Of a DNA stretch of 64,000 bases, positions 9,410 to 18,824 are shown piece by piece; position 1 is the stretch's first letter; each line of letters begins with the position of its first letter. The notes under the pieces are model-generated. The model was not told the DNA's origin and searched no databases. It saw only the letters and a program-made list of their open reading frames with translations. Source of the DNA: Pedobacter sp. PF22-3. Lineage in GTDB: Bacteria > Bacteroidota > Bacteroidia > Sphingobacteriales > Sphingobacteriaceae. Location of the stretch: positions 1 to 64,000 of the forward strand of contig NZ_JAPIVP010000011.1 of the NCBI RefSeq assembly GCF_026239555.1, read 5' to 3'. A program made the position numbers and the translations under genes.

Positions 9410-10900
9410 ATGTTTTGGAATAAATTTTTAGAGGTTTCTGATCCTATCAAAAAATGGACAAGTTTTGTTCAGTTATTTATCGCACTTGGCGCAGCGCTGT
9501 TTACAATTTCAAATTTTTTCGGTTCTTTTGTATTAACTTTTATTCCTTCGGAATACATTCCATTTACAAGAGGTTTTATACTTTACCTTTGTATCCTGTT
9601 TTTAGTTTTCCGTGTAACAGGCTTAGTGCTACACGAAAAAACAAATGGTGATAACCGTAGGGAAAGGTCTTCCTATAAATACTCAAAATCCCTTCGTCGC
9701 CTGGCTAAGATGATAAGAGCGATATCATTGCTAGGCATATTAGTTGCCATGTACTTTTTCTTTCAACTTCATTCAAGAATTAGCAAAAGTTGTCAGGAAG
9801 ATGAAAAAAAACTGGCAATAATGGTTGCTAAATTCTCCGATAAACAAGACTTAGGTTTTGTTGGCCAGATGATGAACGACTTGCATTCAAAAATCTCCGA
9901 TACGAGCGTAGTCATTGATAAATTAGACAAACACTTAGCGGCTATTTCAGAATCAGAATTAAAGGATTCGATTATTACCTTTTCAAAATGTTATAAAAAA
10001 TCAATGCTTATCTTTGGCTCAAGAGATATTTCTGACGGCGTTTTCTTCTGTAATATTTATTTACACAACATCATGAATAATTGCAGTTCCTTCAAGTCAG
10101 GAGATACATTGATTAGAGTTGAAGATCCAAAAATTATTGAATTCAAGACCGCACTGAAACAAGTGGATGTTGTCAGTGATTTGGTCAAGTCTTTACTTTA
10201 TTCAAGCCGCTGTGAGCATCAAGCAGCAATTAAAATTATAAATATCATTCGCACAAAAAATTTGACGATAAATAATTCAAAAATTCTCGCTTACTGCAAT
10301 TTACTTAAGGGCAATAGCTTTGTTAGATTAGGTCAGATCGATAGTGCCAGGAAAAGCTATCTGGAAGGATTAAAATCCCAACCTCAAAATAGTTTAATTA
10401 TTACAAATTTATCCAGAATAAGCAAAATAAAGGTTCAAACCCAAGATAACGAACGGGTCAAAAATTCACCTGAGTTAAGCAAAAAAGAAATTGGTACTCT
10501 TCTACAACCAATAAAAAGTCCTTCGCAGGAAACAGTGCAATTTAAGAAAGCAGTTATGTCATTCACATTTCCGATGGATAAGGTATTTAAAGATAATGTT
10601 GATTTTGAGCGCACTTTTTCGGTTGGAGAGGACGCCTATATTTTCAAAGGCGGTGAAAAAATCGATTCCATAAAAATGAAAGATGGCAATTTTGTATATT
10701 TCTACACCTTATTGCCAAACCCTAGCATGAATTATATAAAAATGGATTTGAAAAGCTGTAGGAATGGTATTTTTTCATTTTTAGTAACTGACAAATTCGC
10801 CAAGGTTGACGTCACGAAGATGCGTGCAACACTCACGTTTATTTTTCCAGATAAAAGCAAATACCGTTTAAAACCCTATCAAGTTAAATTTCTTAAATAA
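9410..10900 (+). CDS. Membrane protein with TPR-like region, unknown
   Basis: The protein has 496 residues. Three hydrophobic segments lie in the N-terminal 125 residues (about 17-37, 52-70 and 100-118). A helical middle follows, with a TPR-like pair around residues 300-345 (LLKGNSFVRLGQIDSARKSY, then LEGLKSQP). The last 120 residues look beta-rich. No enzyme motif was found and the family is not recognised. It follows the beta-helix-like gene on the same strand and has a good promoter of its own. Being next to a defence-type block, it could be part of an accessory system, but nothing in the sequence proves that. Confidence 0.65.
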   Translation: MFWNKFLEVSDPIKKWTSFVQLFIALGAALFTISNFFGSFVLTFIPSEYIPFTRGFILYLCILFLVFRVTGLVLHEKTNGDNRRERSSYKYSKSLRRLAKMIRAISLLGILVAMYFFFQLHSRISKSCQEDEKKLAIMVAKFSDKQDLGFVGQMMNDLHSKISDTSVVIDKLDKHLAAISESELKDSIITFSKCYKKSMLIFGSRDISDGVFFCNIYLHNIMNNCSSFKSGDTLIRVEDPKIIEFKTALKQVDVVSDLVKSLLYSSRCEHQAAIKIINIIRTKNLTINNSKILAYCNLLKGNSFVRLGQIDSARKSYLEGLKSQPQNSLIITNLSRISKIKVQTQDNERVKNSPELSKKEIGTLLQPIKSPSQETVQFKKAVMSFTFPMDKVFKDNVDFERTFSVGEDAYIFKGGEKIDSIKMKDGNFVYFYTLLPNPSMNYIKMDLKSCRNGIFSFLVTDKFAKVDVTKMRATLTFIFPDKSKYRLKPYQVKFLK

Positions 10901-11130
10901 AAAATCTAATCTTCGCAACCCTTGATATTGCTGTTTCTAATGTCGGGAAAGAATCGTGGTAAGCACCTCAGGTTTGGTATTTTAAACCTTCAAGTGGCTC
11001 ATCTTAAAGGAGCGGATTTCTTTGCTATTTCTGCCATGTTACGGTGACAATTTCACATGAAATGTTGTTTTATCTTATACCTGGAAAAAATATTTCTTGA
11101 ATCTTTACGTAAACAATATCTTGCACCTGA

Positions 11131-12193
11131 ATGATACCATTACACGAACGCTTACCTGTAAACCTTTTAGCAGCAAGTTTCAACAATACTTCAGCTACCT
11201 ACAAATATTACTTGCTCTTATCCATTCTATCAGAATTAGAAGGAGAAAATACTGTAATACCCAAACACTGGATTTTTGCAGGTATGGTTTCACTAGCCTG
11301 GTATACCGTAAATTATTTCCATGTTTCATTCGGCAAGCAGGACCAGCTACAACGGGCCATTAGCCAGATACAAGAACTGGAAGGTATCACCATTGATGAA
11401 AAACAGGAATTGGTTAAACAGAAAATTATTAACAGCCTGAACCCATCAACTGCCAGAGCTATACAATATTTTGATCAAGAGGTACCGCACCGCTACCTGA
11501 GCCCATGGTTTGCGGAATTGAAAGGAAACCGTGCTGAGATATACCGCTGTTCAGCAAATTTTGAAAACGATTGCCCCTATGCCCTTAATGAGCAAAACCT
11601 TACCATCAACCCGCGGTGGCATGGTTACCTGGTTGAGCATGCCGGTATTTTAAAGGCATTTTGTTACTGGCACCTGAGCCTTTACCTGCAGAAACACAAC
11701 CCCAACGTTCCTGATATCCCATATAAACTGATTAAACCTGCGCGCAGGAACAAACCTCTTAAAACAGCGTAAATTCTGGAACAGGTTTTTAGACCATACC
11801 GGCCCGCTGGATTGTATATACACACATAAAAAACTAACACATGGCAGCTTCGCCGTTGAACATTTTATCCCCTACTGCTTTGTATCGCATGATCTGATCT
11901 GGAACCTCATCCCGGCCGATCCATCATTTAACAGCCGGAAGAATAACAAACTGCCCAGGATGGAAGATTACTTTGAAGGGTATTACCGGCTGCAAAAAAC
12001 AGCTATCGAAGTAATGACTGGAAATTACCCTAACGAACCCATGCTGGAAGATTACCTGAGCCTGTTTCCGAACGCTGATCCGCAGAAATTGCCTGAAAAA
12101 GACTTTAAGAAAAGGTTTTCAGAGAATATACAGCCTTTGCTTACCATTGCAAACAATAATGGTTTTGAATATACGCGCAAGTATACCTTCTAA
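11131..12193 (+). pseudogene. HNH endonuclease-type gene, one frameshift (copy A)
   Basis: The first frame runs 11131-11772 (213 residues) and stops early. Comparison with copy C at 26.3 kb shows a one-base insertion near 11750 (AACAAACC against AACAACC). With that base removed the frame continues to 12193, giving about 354 residues. The restored C-terminal part reads FAVEHFIPYCFVSHDLIWN, then LIPADPSFNSRKN. The H...H...N...N..K layout is that of HNH nucleases of the kind found in Bacteroidota restriction-like proteins. It is the most complete of four related copies in the window. The insertion lies in a short A run, so a sequencing error or programmed shift should be excluded before calling it dead. 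Confidence 0.75.
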
Positions 12194-12239
12194 ATGAAGG
12201 ATAATAATTTCGATAGGATATTAGTAAAAAGGAAATTAA

Positions 12240-12580
12240 TTATTGTTTGTCATTTCTCCTAGCTATAATGTTGATGGGGTACTTTAGGTTTTTGAAGATT
12301 ATACAACAGACCTAAAGCATTTCAAGGGCCTTGAAGAAAGGAAAGTGCAGTGGGTACATATCAAAGGTATAGGGACTACGGCCAACATCGCTCGCGAAGA
12401 ATTTATCAAAGTCGATAATACGGGATTCTTGAAACAAAATATTACAAGAGGTGATGAATATTTAACAAGCTTTATTTCCGGTAAGAAAGAGCGCGGGGAA
12501 TCTCGGGCAGTTTCCAATACAAACTTGCGGATAAGGAAAAGTGATCAGTCTTTTATCTATGCAAAGCGATGATCATATCT
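12240..12580 (+). pseudogene. Deletion remnant of the JAMM-lipoprotein/partner pair
   Basis: Bases 12240-12257 are identical over 18 nt to 22323-22340, inside the 5' end of the lipoprotein gene at 22.3 kb. From about 12270 the sequence instead matches the 3' half of the partner gene at 23.8 kb: about 75 aligned residues, for example EDYTTDLKHFKGLEERK against EDYTTDLKDFKGLEDKK. Similarity continues past the partner stop (GCGATGAT context). So about 1.7 kb between these points is missing. A stop codon interrupts the frame at about 12282. It is a decayed paralogue fused by an internal deletion, directly after HNH copy A. Confidence 0.7.
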
Positions 12581-12643
12581 ATGGTCGGTTACTTTGTATT
12601 TATGGTGATTGCAGGAAATAATATTTCCAGAAAATTAAATTTA

Positions 12644-12651
12644 TATATTTG
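12644..12651 (+). promoter_or_regulatory. TATATTTG promoter -7 element
   Basis: A perfect TAnnTTTG element lies 14 bp before the ATG of the double-glycine-leader protein. The matching -33 TTTG is weak. If used, the transcript would have a very short leader. Confidence 0.4.
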
Positions 12652-12665
12652 TTTCAAAAATATAT

Positions 12666-13403
12666 ATGAGAACAAAATTTACGCTTGACCAACTTTCCAA
12701 CGATTTAGAAACGATTTCAACAAATGAACTTTTTAGGACTTTGGGGGGGCTTCAAGATGGCCAACCAACCTACCAGTACGCTATTGATCCCAATGGAAAT
12801 CTTTATTGGCGTATTGAAGGAAATGATACGTGGACGGCTTGGAGCAACTTAGGAATTACAGTAACTCCAAATGGAGAATCTCAACCAGCACCTCCAGCAT
12901 TTGATTTCACAAATTATGGCTTAATCGGAGGTTTTTGGCCATCTCAAGGGGGCGACTCAGGCGGTGGATCAGGTGGCGGATCAACAGGAATTGGAGGAAC
13001 ATCTCCAGGTGGGGAAACTACACCTGTAGGTCAGCTGAAACCAACAGCGATGATTCAGGGACATAGTGGGATGACTGCGGTTGATGTTGTTGGCATGATT
13101 AATACTGCTTATGGATTGGCTGCAACATTTGCCGCGACAGCTTCGGTAGCAGCTAGTCTTGAATCAAAAACTGCTTTTGCAACGGTTTCGCGGGTTTTTG
13201 GTGTGGTAGATGTGGCTCTTAATGTAATTGAGCTTTTTGATGCAGAAGCAGACGCCAAACATCGTTTGGAAGATTTAGGTCAGATAGGAATAGGAATTGC
13301 ATTATTGTTCGCGGGTCCGGCTGTAGCTGTGGCTGGAGGTATAGGTTTAGCAGCATGGGAACTCTATGAATACCAAAGGGATCACAGTCAACCTAATTAC
13401 TGA
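12666..13403 (+). CDS. Large double-glycine-leader bacteriocin or toxin candidate
   Basis: The protein has 245 residues. Its N-terminus (FTLDQLSNDLETISTNELF, then RTLGG at about residue 28) is a classic double-glycine leader, the substrate signal of C39 peptidase exporters. After the cut site comes a polar segment of about 75 residues, then a Gly/Ser-rich linker (about 100-120), then a hydrophobic Ala/Gly-rich C-terminal domain of about 115 residues. Two long hydrophobic stretches (around 150-170 and 210-230) resemble the helical hairpin of pore-forming toxins. It is far longer than class II bacteriocins. An exporter and adaptor follow within 4 kb on the same strand. Role as a secreted antibacterial effector is inferred; the family is not recognised. 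Confidence 0.65.
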   Translation: MRTKFTLDQLSNDLETISTNELFRTLGGLQDGQPTYQYAIDPNGNLYWRIEGNDTWTAWSNLGITVTPNGESQPAPPAFDFTNYGLIGGFWPSQGGDSGGGSGGGSTGIGGTSPGGETTPVGQLKPTAMIQGHSGMTAVDVVGMINTAYGLAATFAATASVAASLESKTAFATVSRVFGVVDVALNVIELFDAEADAKHRLEDLGQIGIGIALLFAGPAVAVAGGIGLAAWELYEYQRDHSQPNY

Positions 13404-13413
13404 TCTTTCAACG

Positions 13414-13815
13414 ATGATTATTCAACTCTATAAGGTAATTTATAATTATTTTTTAAATAAGGATGGCTATAGTAGATTGCTGCCATTTCTAGCCTCGACA
13501 ATTATTGCTGCCCTAATTATGGTTACCCTGATCGGTCTTTTATCACTGGCGGGTTTAATTTTAAACTCTTCATTCTTATACATCAGGAATTTTAGTAAAG
13601 GAATTTCTTTAATTTTATTATTGACCTATATACTTTGCTTTAATTTTTTCTTCTTTTATATATTGAACATACCATTAAGGGGGGAAAACATGGATTTTAC
13701 ATTTAATATATCTACCGAAGTGGTAAAAATTGTGAAAAGCACGATTATTTGCATATCAATTTTAGCCTTTTTGTCAATAGCATTTTATATAATAAAGGTC
13801 AAGGCTCTCAATTAA
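13414..13815 (+). CDS. Four-helix membrane protein, immunity candidate
   Basis: The protein has 133 residues from ATG 13414, ten bases after the toxin-like stop. An ATG at 13366 would overlap the previous gene by 38 bp and is less likely. Four hydrophobic segments cover most of the protein (starting at about residues 18, 52, 70 and 110). Small multi-helix membrane proteins directly after a pore-former gene are typical immunity proteins. No family is recognised, so the role rests on position and topology alone. Confidence 0.5.
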   Translation: MIIQLYKVIYNYFLNKDGYSRLLPFLASTIIAALIMVTLIGLLSLAGLILNSSFLYIRNFSKGISLILLLTYILCFNFFFFYILNIPLRGENMDFTFNISTEVVKIVKSTIICISILAFLSIAFYIIKVKALN

Positions 13816-13862
13816 GAACTATAATATAGTTAATTAATAAATTACAATTGTCAAATTTTCGT

Positions 13863-13924
13863 TATGGTAAATTCTCACATATATTTATGGGAATTTACCA
13901 TACTATGTCGCTTACGCCATAGTA
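13863..13924. promoter_or_regulatory. Two tandem inverted repeats before the exporter gene
   Basis: TATGGTAAATTC (13863-13874) pairs perfectly with GAATTTACCATA (13891-13902) across 16 nt. TACTATG (13901-13907) pairs with CATAGTA (13918-13924) across 10 nt. The two stems share bases 13901-13902, so they cannot both form fully. Neither is followed by a T run, so a plain terminator is unlikely. They lie in the 189-bp gap between the immunity-like gene and the exporter and could be operators or an attenuator. Confidence 0.5.
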
Positions 13925-14004
13925 TTTCGAATTAACTTGATATTCTATCAAATATTTCAGTCTATATTTATCATTAAGATATTCCTTTATCAAATTACCT
14001 TTGT

Positions 14005-16269
14005 ATGTTTTTTAAAAAATTCCCCATTGATCGCCAACTTGATATGATGGACTGTGGACCTTCATGTTTGAAAATGATTTCACAGTACTGGGGGAAGTTT
14101 TATTCGTTGCAGTATTTAAGAGATATGTGCGGTTTGACTAAAGATGGTGTTTCGTTTGGAGATATTAGTCATGCAGCTGAAAATATTGGGCTTCGATCTA
14201 TCGCATTCAAGTGTACATGGGATGACCTGATTACTAAAGTTCCACTACCTGCAATTGTTCATTGGAAGGATAGTCATTTTGTTGTAGTACATAATGTTAA
14301 GCGAAATTCCTTTCATTTCGCTATTTCGAACTTTTTCAAAAAGAGACTTTTGAGATTAACAAATACTGATGATGATATCATCATCAGCGTTGCCGATCCA
14401 GCGATGGGTAAAGTTAACTATGATAAAAAGACTTTCACATCTAAATGGATCGCTGCTAATAGTAATAAAGGCAAAATTATGGTTTTCGAACCGCAAGCTG
14501 ATTTTTATGAAAGACAAGCAGGTGAAAAGATAGAAAGGCTAAAAACTTTTGAAAATTTTTTCGGATACTTCAAGCCATATAGTAAAAGTTTTTCGAATTT
14601 ATTGATCGTCATGCTTCTTGTAACTATACTTCAGGGTATTTTACCTTTCATAAGTAAAGCAGTCATCGATGTGGGAATTCGTACACAAGATACAACATTC
14701 GTTAATATTCTTTTATTTGGGAACATTATGATTGTGATAAGTATCTTATTTAGCAACATTGTAAGAGACTGGATCTTGGTGCATGTAACTTCGAGGGTTA
14801 ATATCGCTCTGATTTCAGATTATCTTATAAAACTCATGCGTCTGCCAATTACATTTTTTGAAAACAAACAGCCGGGAGATATTTTACAAAGAGCGCAGGA
14901 CCACGAAAGGATCCGCTCTTTTTTAATGGGAAATTCAATAAGTATGATTTTTTCAAGTCTTACATTTACAGTCTTTTCAATCATTTTATTTTTTTACAAC
15001 ACTACAATTTTTTATATTTTCATTTTAGGAACATTGCTTTACATTTTTTGGATCATTTGGTTTTTAAATATTCGCAAAAAATTAGACTGGGAATTATTTG
15101 AGTTGACGAGTAAAAACCAGACTTATTGGGTTGAAGTTATATCCGCTATTCAGGATATAAAACTAAACAACTATGAGAAGAAGAAACGTTGGAAGTGGGA
15201 AGAACTGCAAGCGAGACTTTATAAAATAAATCTTCGGCTTGTAAGTATAACAAATACGCAAAATTTAGGGGCTCAATTTATTGATCAAGCTAAAAATCTT
15301 TTTATTACCTTTTACTGTGCTAAATCTGTTATTGCGGGTGAATTAACTTTTGGCACAATGATCTCAGTACAATTTATTATAGGTATGTTAAGCTCGCCGA
15401 TAGGGCAATTTTTGCAATTTGTTGTCGCCTATCAAACTGCAAAATTAAGCTTCATGAGAATTAATGAGATACAACAACTAGCTGATGAGCATGATGATGT
15501 TGGTAAAAACAACATCGTCTTACCGGAAAATAAAAGTCTCATTGTTAACAATCTTGCCTTTCAATATACACCTGCAGGAAAGTATATTCTTCAGGGTATT
15601 CGAATTTTGATTCCAGAAAAAAAAATAACTGCTATAGTTGGGGATAGCGGTAGTGGAAAATCCACGCTACTCAAGCTTCTGTTAAGATTATATAAACCCA
15701 CATTTGGAGAAATCCGTATAGGTGATATGAATATCAATAATATAAATTTACGAGAATGGAGGGATAGCTGTGGAGCCGTCATGCAGGACGGGAAAGTTTT
15801 CAACGATACCATTTTAAATAACATTATTCTTGACGATGAAAAAATTAACTACGAAAGACTAAAGATTGCCGTACATACCGCTAATATAGCGCAAGAAATC
15901 GAATCGATGCCATTGGGTTATGAAACGCTTATTGGAGAAGCAGGAAAGGGATTAAGCGGTGGGCAAAAGCAGAGGTTATTAATTGCCAGAGCTTTATATA
16001 AAGATCCTGAATATCTATTTTTTGATGAAGCTACGAACTCACTTGATGTAATCAACGAACAGAAAATAACTACCGCCTTAGACGCAGTTTTTAAGAACAA
16101 AACGGTAATAGTTGTAGCTCATCGACTTTCAACAATACGTAAAGCAGATCAAATCATAGTTATGCGAGGTGGAATGGTCGTCGAAGTAGGGAATCATGAG
16201 TCTCTTATAACAAGGAAAGGACGCTATTGGGAACTGGTAGATTCACAATTAAACTCGCTCAATAATTAA
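14005..16269 (+). CDS. C39 peptidase-containing ABC exporter
   Basis: The protein has 754 residues in three domains. A C39 cysteine protease lies at 1 to about 150: Gln11, Cys17 in MMDCGPSCL, His91 in DSHFVVVH and Asp131 in VADP form the active site. A six-helix ABC membrane domain lies at about 185-480. The nucleotide-binding domain spans about 510-754, with Walker A GDSGSGKST (about 545), signature LSGGQKQR (about 651), Walker B YLFFDEATNSLD (about 671) and the His loop VAHRL. Such exporters cut double-glycine leaders and move the cargo across the inner membrane. The obvious cargo is the 245-residue protein two genes upstream. The adaptor gene follows after 37 bp. The start ATG is set by the protease motif, which begins at residue 6. 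Confidence 0.93.
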   Translation: MFFKKFPIDRQLDMMDCGPSCLKMISQYWGKFYSLQYLRDMCGLTKDGVSFGDISHAAENIGLRSIAFKCTWDDLITKVPLPAIVHWKDSHFVVVHNVKRNSFHFAISNFFKKRLLRLTNTDDDIIISVADPAMGKVNYDKKTFTSKWIAANSNKGKIMVFEPQADFYERQAGEKIERLKTFENFFGYFKPYSKSFSNLLIVMLLVTILQGILPFISKAVIDVGIRTQDTTFVNILLFGNIMIVISILFSNIVRDWILVHVTSRVNIALISDYLIKLMRLPITFFENKQPGDILQRAQDHERIRSFLMGNSISMIFSSLTFTVFSIILFFYNTTIFYIFILGTLLYIFWIIWFLNIRKKLDWELFELTSKNQTYWVEVISAIQDIKLNNYEKKKRWKWEELQARLYKINLRLVSITNTQNLGAQFIDQAKNLFITFYCAKSVIAGELTFGTMISVQFIIGMLSSPIGQFLQFVVAYQTAKLSFMRINEIQQLADEHDDVGKNNIVLPENKSLIVNNLAFQYTPAGKYILQGIRILIPEKKITAIVGDSGSGKSTLLKLLLRLYKPTFGEIRIGDMNINNINLREWRDSCGAVMQDGKVFNDTILNNIILDDEKINYERLKIAVHTANIAQEIESMPLGYETLIGEAGKGLSGGQKQRLLIARALYKDPEYLFFDEATNSLDVINEQKITTALDAVFKNKTVIVVAHRLSTIRKADQIIVMRGGMVVEVGNHESLITRKGRYWELVDSQLNSLNN

Positions 16270-16306
16270 CAATTTCCACAATTTCCTATATGGTGAATCA
16301 TAATAT

Positions 16307-17638
16307 ATGACTTACAAAGAAACTGATGAACAATCATCGAATAAATTTAAAGAAACTCGATCTGATGAGGTTTCGTACATAATCGAACGCATGCCTATCA
16401 ATTTCGGTTGGGCAATATCTTCGATTATATTATTGCTCCTAATTATTCTGGCATATTTTGGGTTTGCAGGAAGATATCCAGATGTTGTAAGTGGAAGAAT
16501 TACGATAAATAGCGATGTAACTAATGTGAAATTAGTTGCTCATGCAAATGGCAACTTAAAATTTATAAAACCTTATTCTTCCAAAGAAATTAAAAAAGGA
16601 GAAGCTATTGCTTATATAGAAAATTCTACGACACCAGAAAAGGTGGATATGGTAATGACTGCGTTACTAGGAATAGATCCACTTGTAACAGACATTAAAA
16701 GAATAAAAAATCAATTTCCTCAAAATTATTCTTTAGGAGAACTAAATTCTAAATATTATTCTTTTATAAATGCATTGAACCAATTTTCAAATCACATAAC
16801 AGATGGAGCTTATAACCAAAACAAGAAAAACACAGAGATCATTTTAAATGAACAAAAAAAAGCAGTAAATAATGCTGAAGATCAAATATCGATCGCTAAA
16901 AAAAATTTAGCATACGCTTTAAAATTCTACAAAAGAGATTCAATGCTTTATGCAAAAAGAGTTATCAGCGAATCTGAGTTTGACCAAACTCAGATAAATT
17001 TTTTAGCTGCAAAAGATAGGTTAAGTCAAGCATCAGCAAGCCTCTTGCAGGTTAAACAAATGTCACAAAAAAGTATTCAGCAATTAGACCAAACAGAAAT
17101 TGAAGATCCAGAGAAAGAGAGAGAATTACGGATTAATTTGTTAGGAGAATATAATAACCTAATTGACAATATTAAAGTATGGACTCAAAAATATGTTTTT
17201 GTAGCACCCTTCAGCGGAAAACTTCAACCACTTCTTTTTTTAAATGAAGATCAATTCATTGAATCTGGTATTGAGGTATTTAGTGTTATTCCTAAAGCAA
17301 ATCTACCATATGGACAATTATCACTTCCTGCTGCCGGCGTGGGTAAAGTCGCACTTGGGCAAGTTGTTGTCTTGAAACTAGATAACTATCCGTATTTGGA
17401 GTATGGTATTATTCATGGTAAAGTCACCAACATTTCGCAAGTTTCTAAAACTCAAAAAACTGAAGATGGAGAAATAGAAGTATATCTAGTTCGGGTTGAC
17501 TTTCCCCTTGGATTAAAGACAAAATATGGAGACAAGCTGGATTTCAAATTTGGCATGAAGGGGGTCGCCGAGATCATTACTAATGACAGAAGTATCTTTG
17601 CAAGAATTTTTGAAAACATCAAATATACCCTAAAATAA
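16307..17638 (+). CDS. HlyD-family secretion adaptor
   Basis: The protein has 443 residues. A short cytoplasmic N-terminus is followed by one membrane helix at about 35-55 and a periplasmic region. The region shows a lipoyl-like half (about 65-105), a long helical hairpin (about 155-275, rich in Lys, Gln and Glu), the second half (FVAPFSGKLQPL at about 300) and a beta-barrel end. This is the membrane-fusion adaptor architecture that links a C39 ABC exporter to an outer-membrane channel. No TolC-like gene is present here, so one must be supplied from elsewhere. It lies 37 bp after the exporter and is surely co-transcribed. Confidence 0.9.
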   Translation: MTYKETDEQSSNKFKETRSDEVSYIIERMPINFGWAISSIILLLLIILAYFGFAGRYPDVVSGRITINSDVTNVKLVAHANGNLKFIKPYSSKEIKKGEAIAYIENSTTPEKVDMVMTALLGIDPLVTDIKRIKNQFPQNYSLGELNSKYYSFINALNQFSNHITDGAYNQNKKNTEIILNEQKKAVNNAEDQISIAKKNLAYALKFYKRDSMLYAKRVISESEFDQTQINFLAAKDRLSQASASLLQVKQMSQKSIQQLDQTEIEDPEKERELRINLLGEYNNLIDNIKVWTQKYVFVAPFSGKLQPLLFLNEDQFIESGIEVFSVIPKANLPYGQLSLPAAGVGKVALGQVVVLKLDNYPYLEYGIIHGKVTNISQVSKTQKTEDGEIEVYLVRVDFPLGLKTKYGDKLDFKFGMKGVAEIITNDRSIFARIFENIKYTLK

Positions 17639-17820
17639 TCACCTTGTTAGTTATATTTTACTATTAAAGTATCCTGCAATTTAATACTTGGGACTAGTTA
17701 AGCTGAAAATCAGTATATGGCTGAAATTCATGAATAGTAGTATAAGAGATTCATCCAGGTGAATTTTTAATCTGTTTAAACAAATAGGTTTGGCTACTGA
17801 GTTATTTTGCACTAATTAAC

Positions 17821-18024
17821 ATGGATATTTACAATCTAATTATTGCTTATGCTGAGTCGAAGGGTGTAACCAGTCCAGATCCTAACTTGAGTCTTATGGA
17901 GTACTGTCGTGATCTAGACTAAGGAGGCTTGAAAGGCTTTAAAGGCTATAGGTCTCTAAAAAACAAAAACCGTGTTGAAGCGAATATGTTAAAAGAACAG
18001 AATAATACATCTGCCACAACTTAA
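17821..18024 (+). pseudogene. Small ORF with one in-frame TAA
   Basis: ATG at 17821 opens a 33-codon frame ending at TAA 17920-17922. The same frame then continues open for another 33 codons to a second TAA (GGLKGFKGYRSLKNKN and on). The two halves together would give about 67 residues. No family is recognised. It may be a small gene with a nonsense mutation, or chance. It lies 180 bp after the export adaptor. Confidence 0.3.
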
Positions 18025-18040
18025 GTCAAATCCTGCTTAT

Positions 18041-18558
18041 AATGAAAAAAATCATACTCATAGTATCCATTTTACTGCTAGGTATTTTTTACAAAATTAA
18101 ATGCCCAAAACCGTTTAGATACCCTCAGCTTGTATAAAGCGGCTTTAAAACAGATGCATTTAGATCAGTCGGTTAAATCAGTGAGACCAACAACCAGCAA
18201 GCAGCTTTTTTGAACATATCAATTTGCCTAACCCATCTTACGATACCCTGGATACTTCGGGTACTAAATTTTGGCATACTAAAGGTTGGGCTGGTTATCT
18301 TACTAAAATTGATACTTCAAAGATTAACGATTATACGCTTAAAACAAATTATGATTTAAAACTTTTAAACCGAATGATACAAGGAATGTTGCCATAACTT
18401 TCTCTCCGGTTATTTTTAACAGCGCCAATGATAAAGCATTATTTCTGATAAGATATACTCGTGCGGGGGCCGGCGGTGCAGTTGTTTCCGCATTATTTGA
18501 AAAATTAAATGATGTATGGACGGTAAAAGATGTATCACAGTTAATTTTAATAGACTGA
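18041..18558 (+). pseudogene. Frameshifted secreted-protein remnant
   Basis: ATG at 18041 starts a signal-peptide-like run (MKKIILIVSILLLGIFYKI). After about 18 codons the frame shifts. Pieces in other frames continue plausibly: NRLDTLSLYKAALKQM, then HINLPNPSYDTLDTSGTK, then ITFSPVIFNSANDKALFLIR, ending near VWTVKDVSQ. At least three frameshifts are needed. It looks like a decayed small secreted protein of Bacteroidota, family not named. Confidence 0.45.
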
Positions 18559-18560
18559 TT

Positions 18561-18824
18561 TGTTAATTCTTAACCCGGAAGTTTGGAAAGAGATTTTGGA
18601 ATATCATTTTCGGCACGGGTACACCAATCAATAAGCTTTCATATTTTTAGTTTAAATGTTTTTCCTGATCAGGAGGTTTAGAAGCGAATGAGCCGGATAC
18701 TAGCCATCGTGGCGGAAGATTCCATTAATGCTCCTATCCAGGATGTATTTTTCATGGAAAGATGCAGCTAAAGCTCAAAACTTTGTGGGTGTATCACCTT
18801 TTAACCTGGCACCGCTAATGTTTG
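18561..18824. other. Decayed sequence without a readable gene
   Basis: Short coding-like stretches appear, for example a frame reading SWKDAAKAQNFVGVSPFNL near 18750, but none has a start or a run longer than about 30 codons. It belongs to the gene graveyard between the export cluster and the flavoprotein gene. Confidence 0.4.

Noticed and set aside
13981..14008. A perfect TACCTTTG promoter -7 element at 13996-14003
   Set aside because: It ends one base before the exporter start codon, so transcription would begin inside the gene. The protease motif fixes the start codon, so the match is probably chance.
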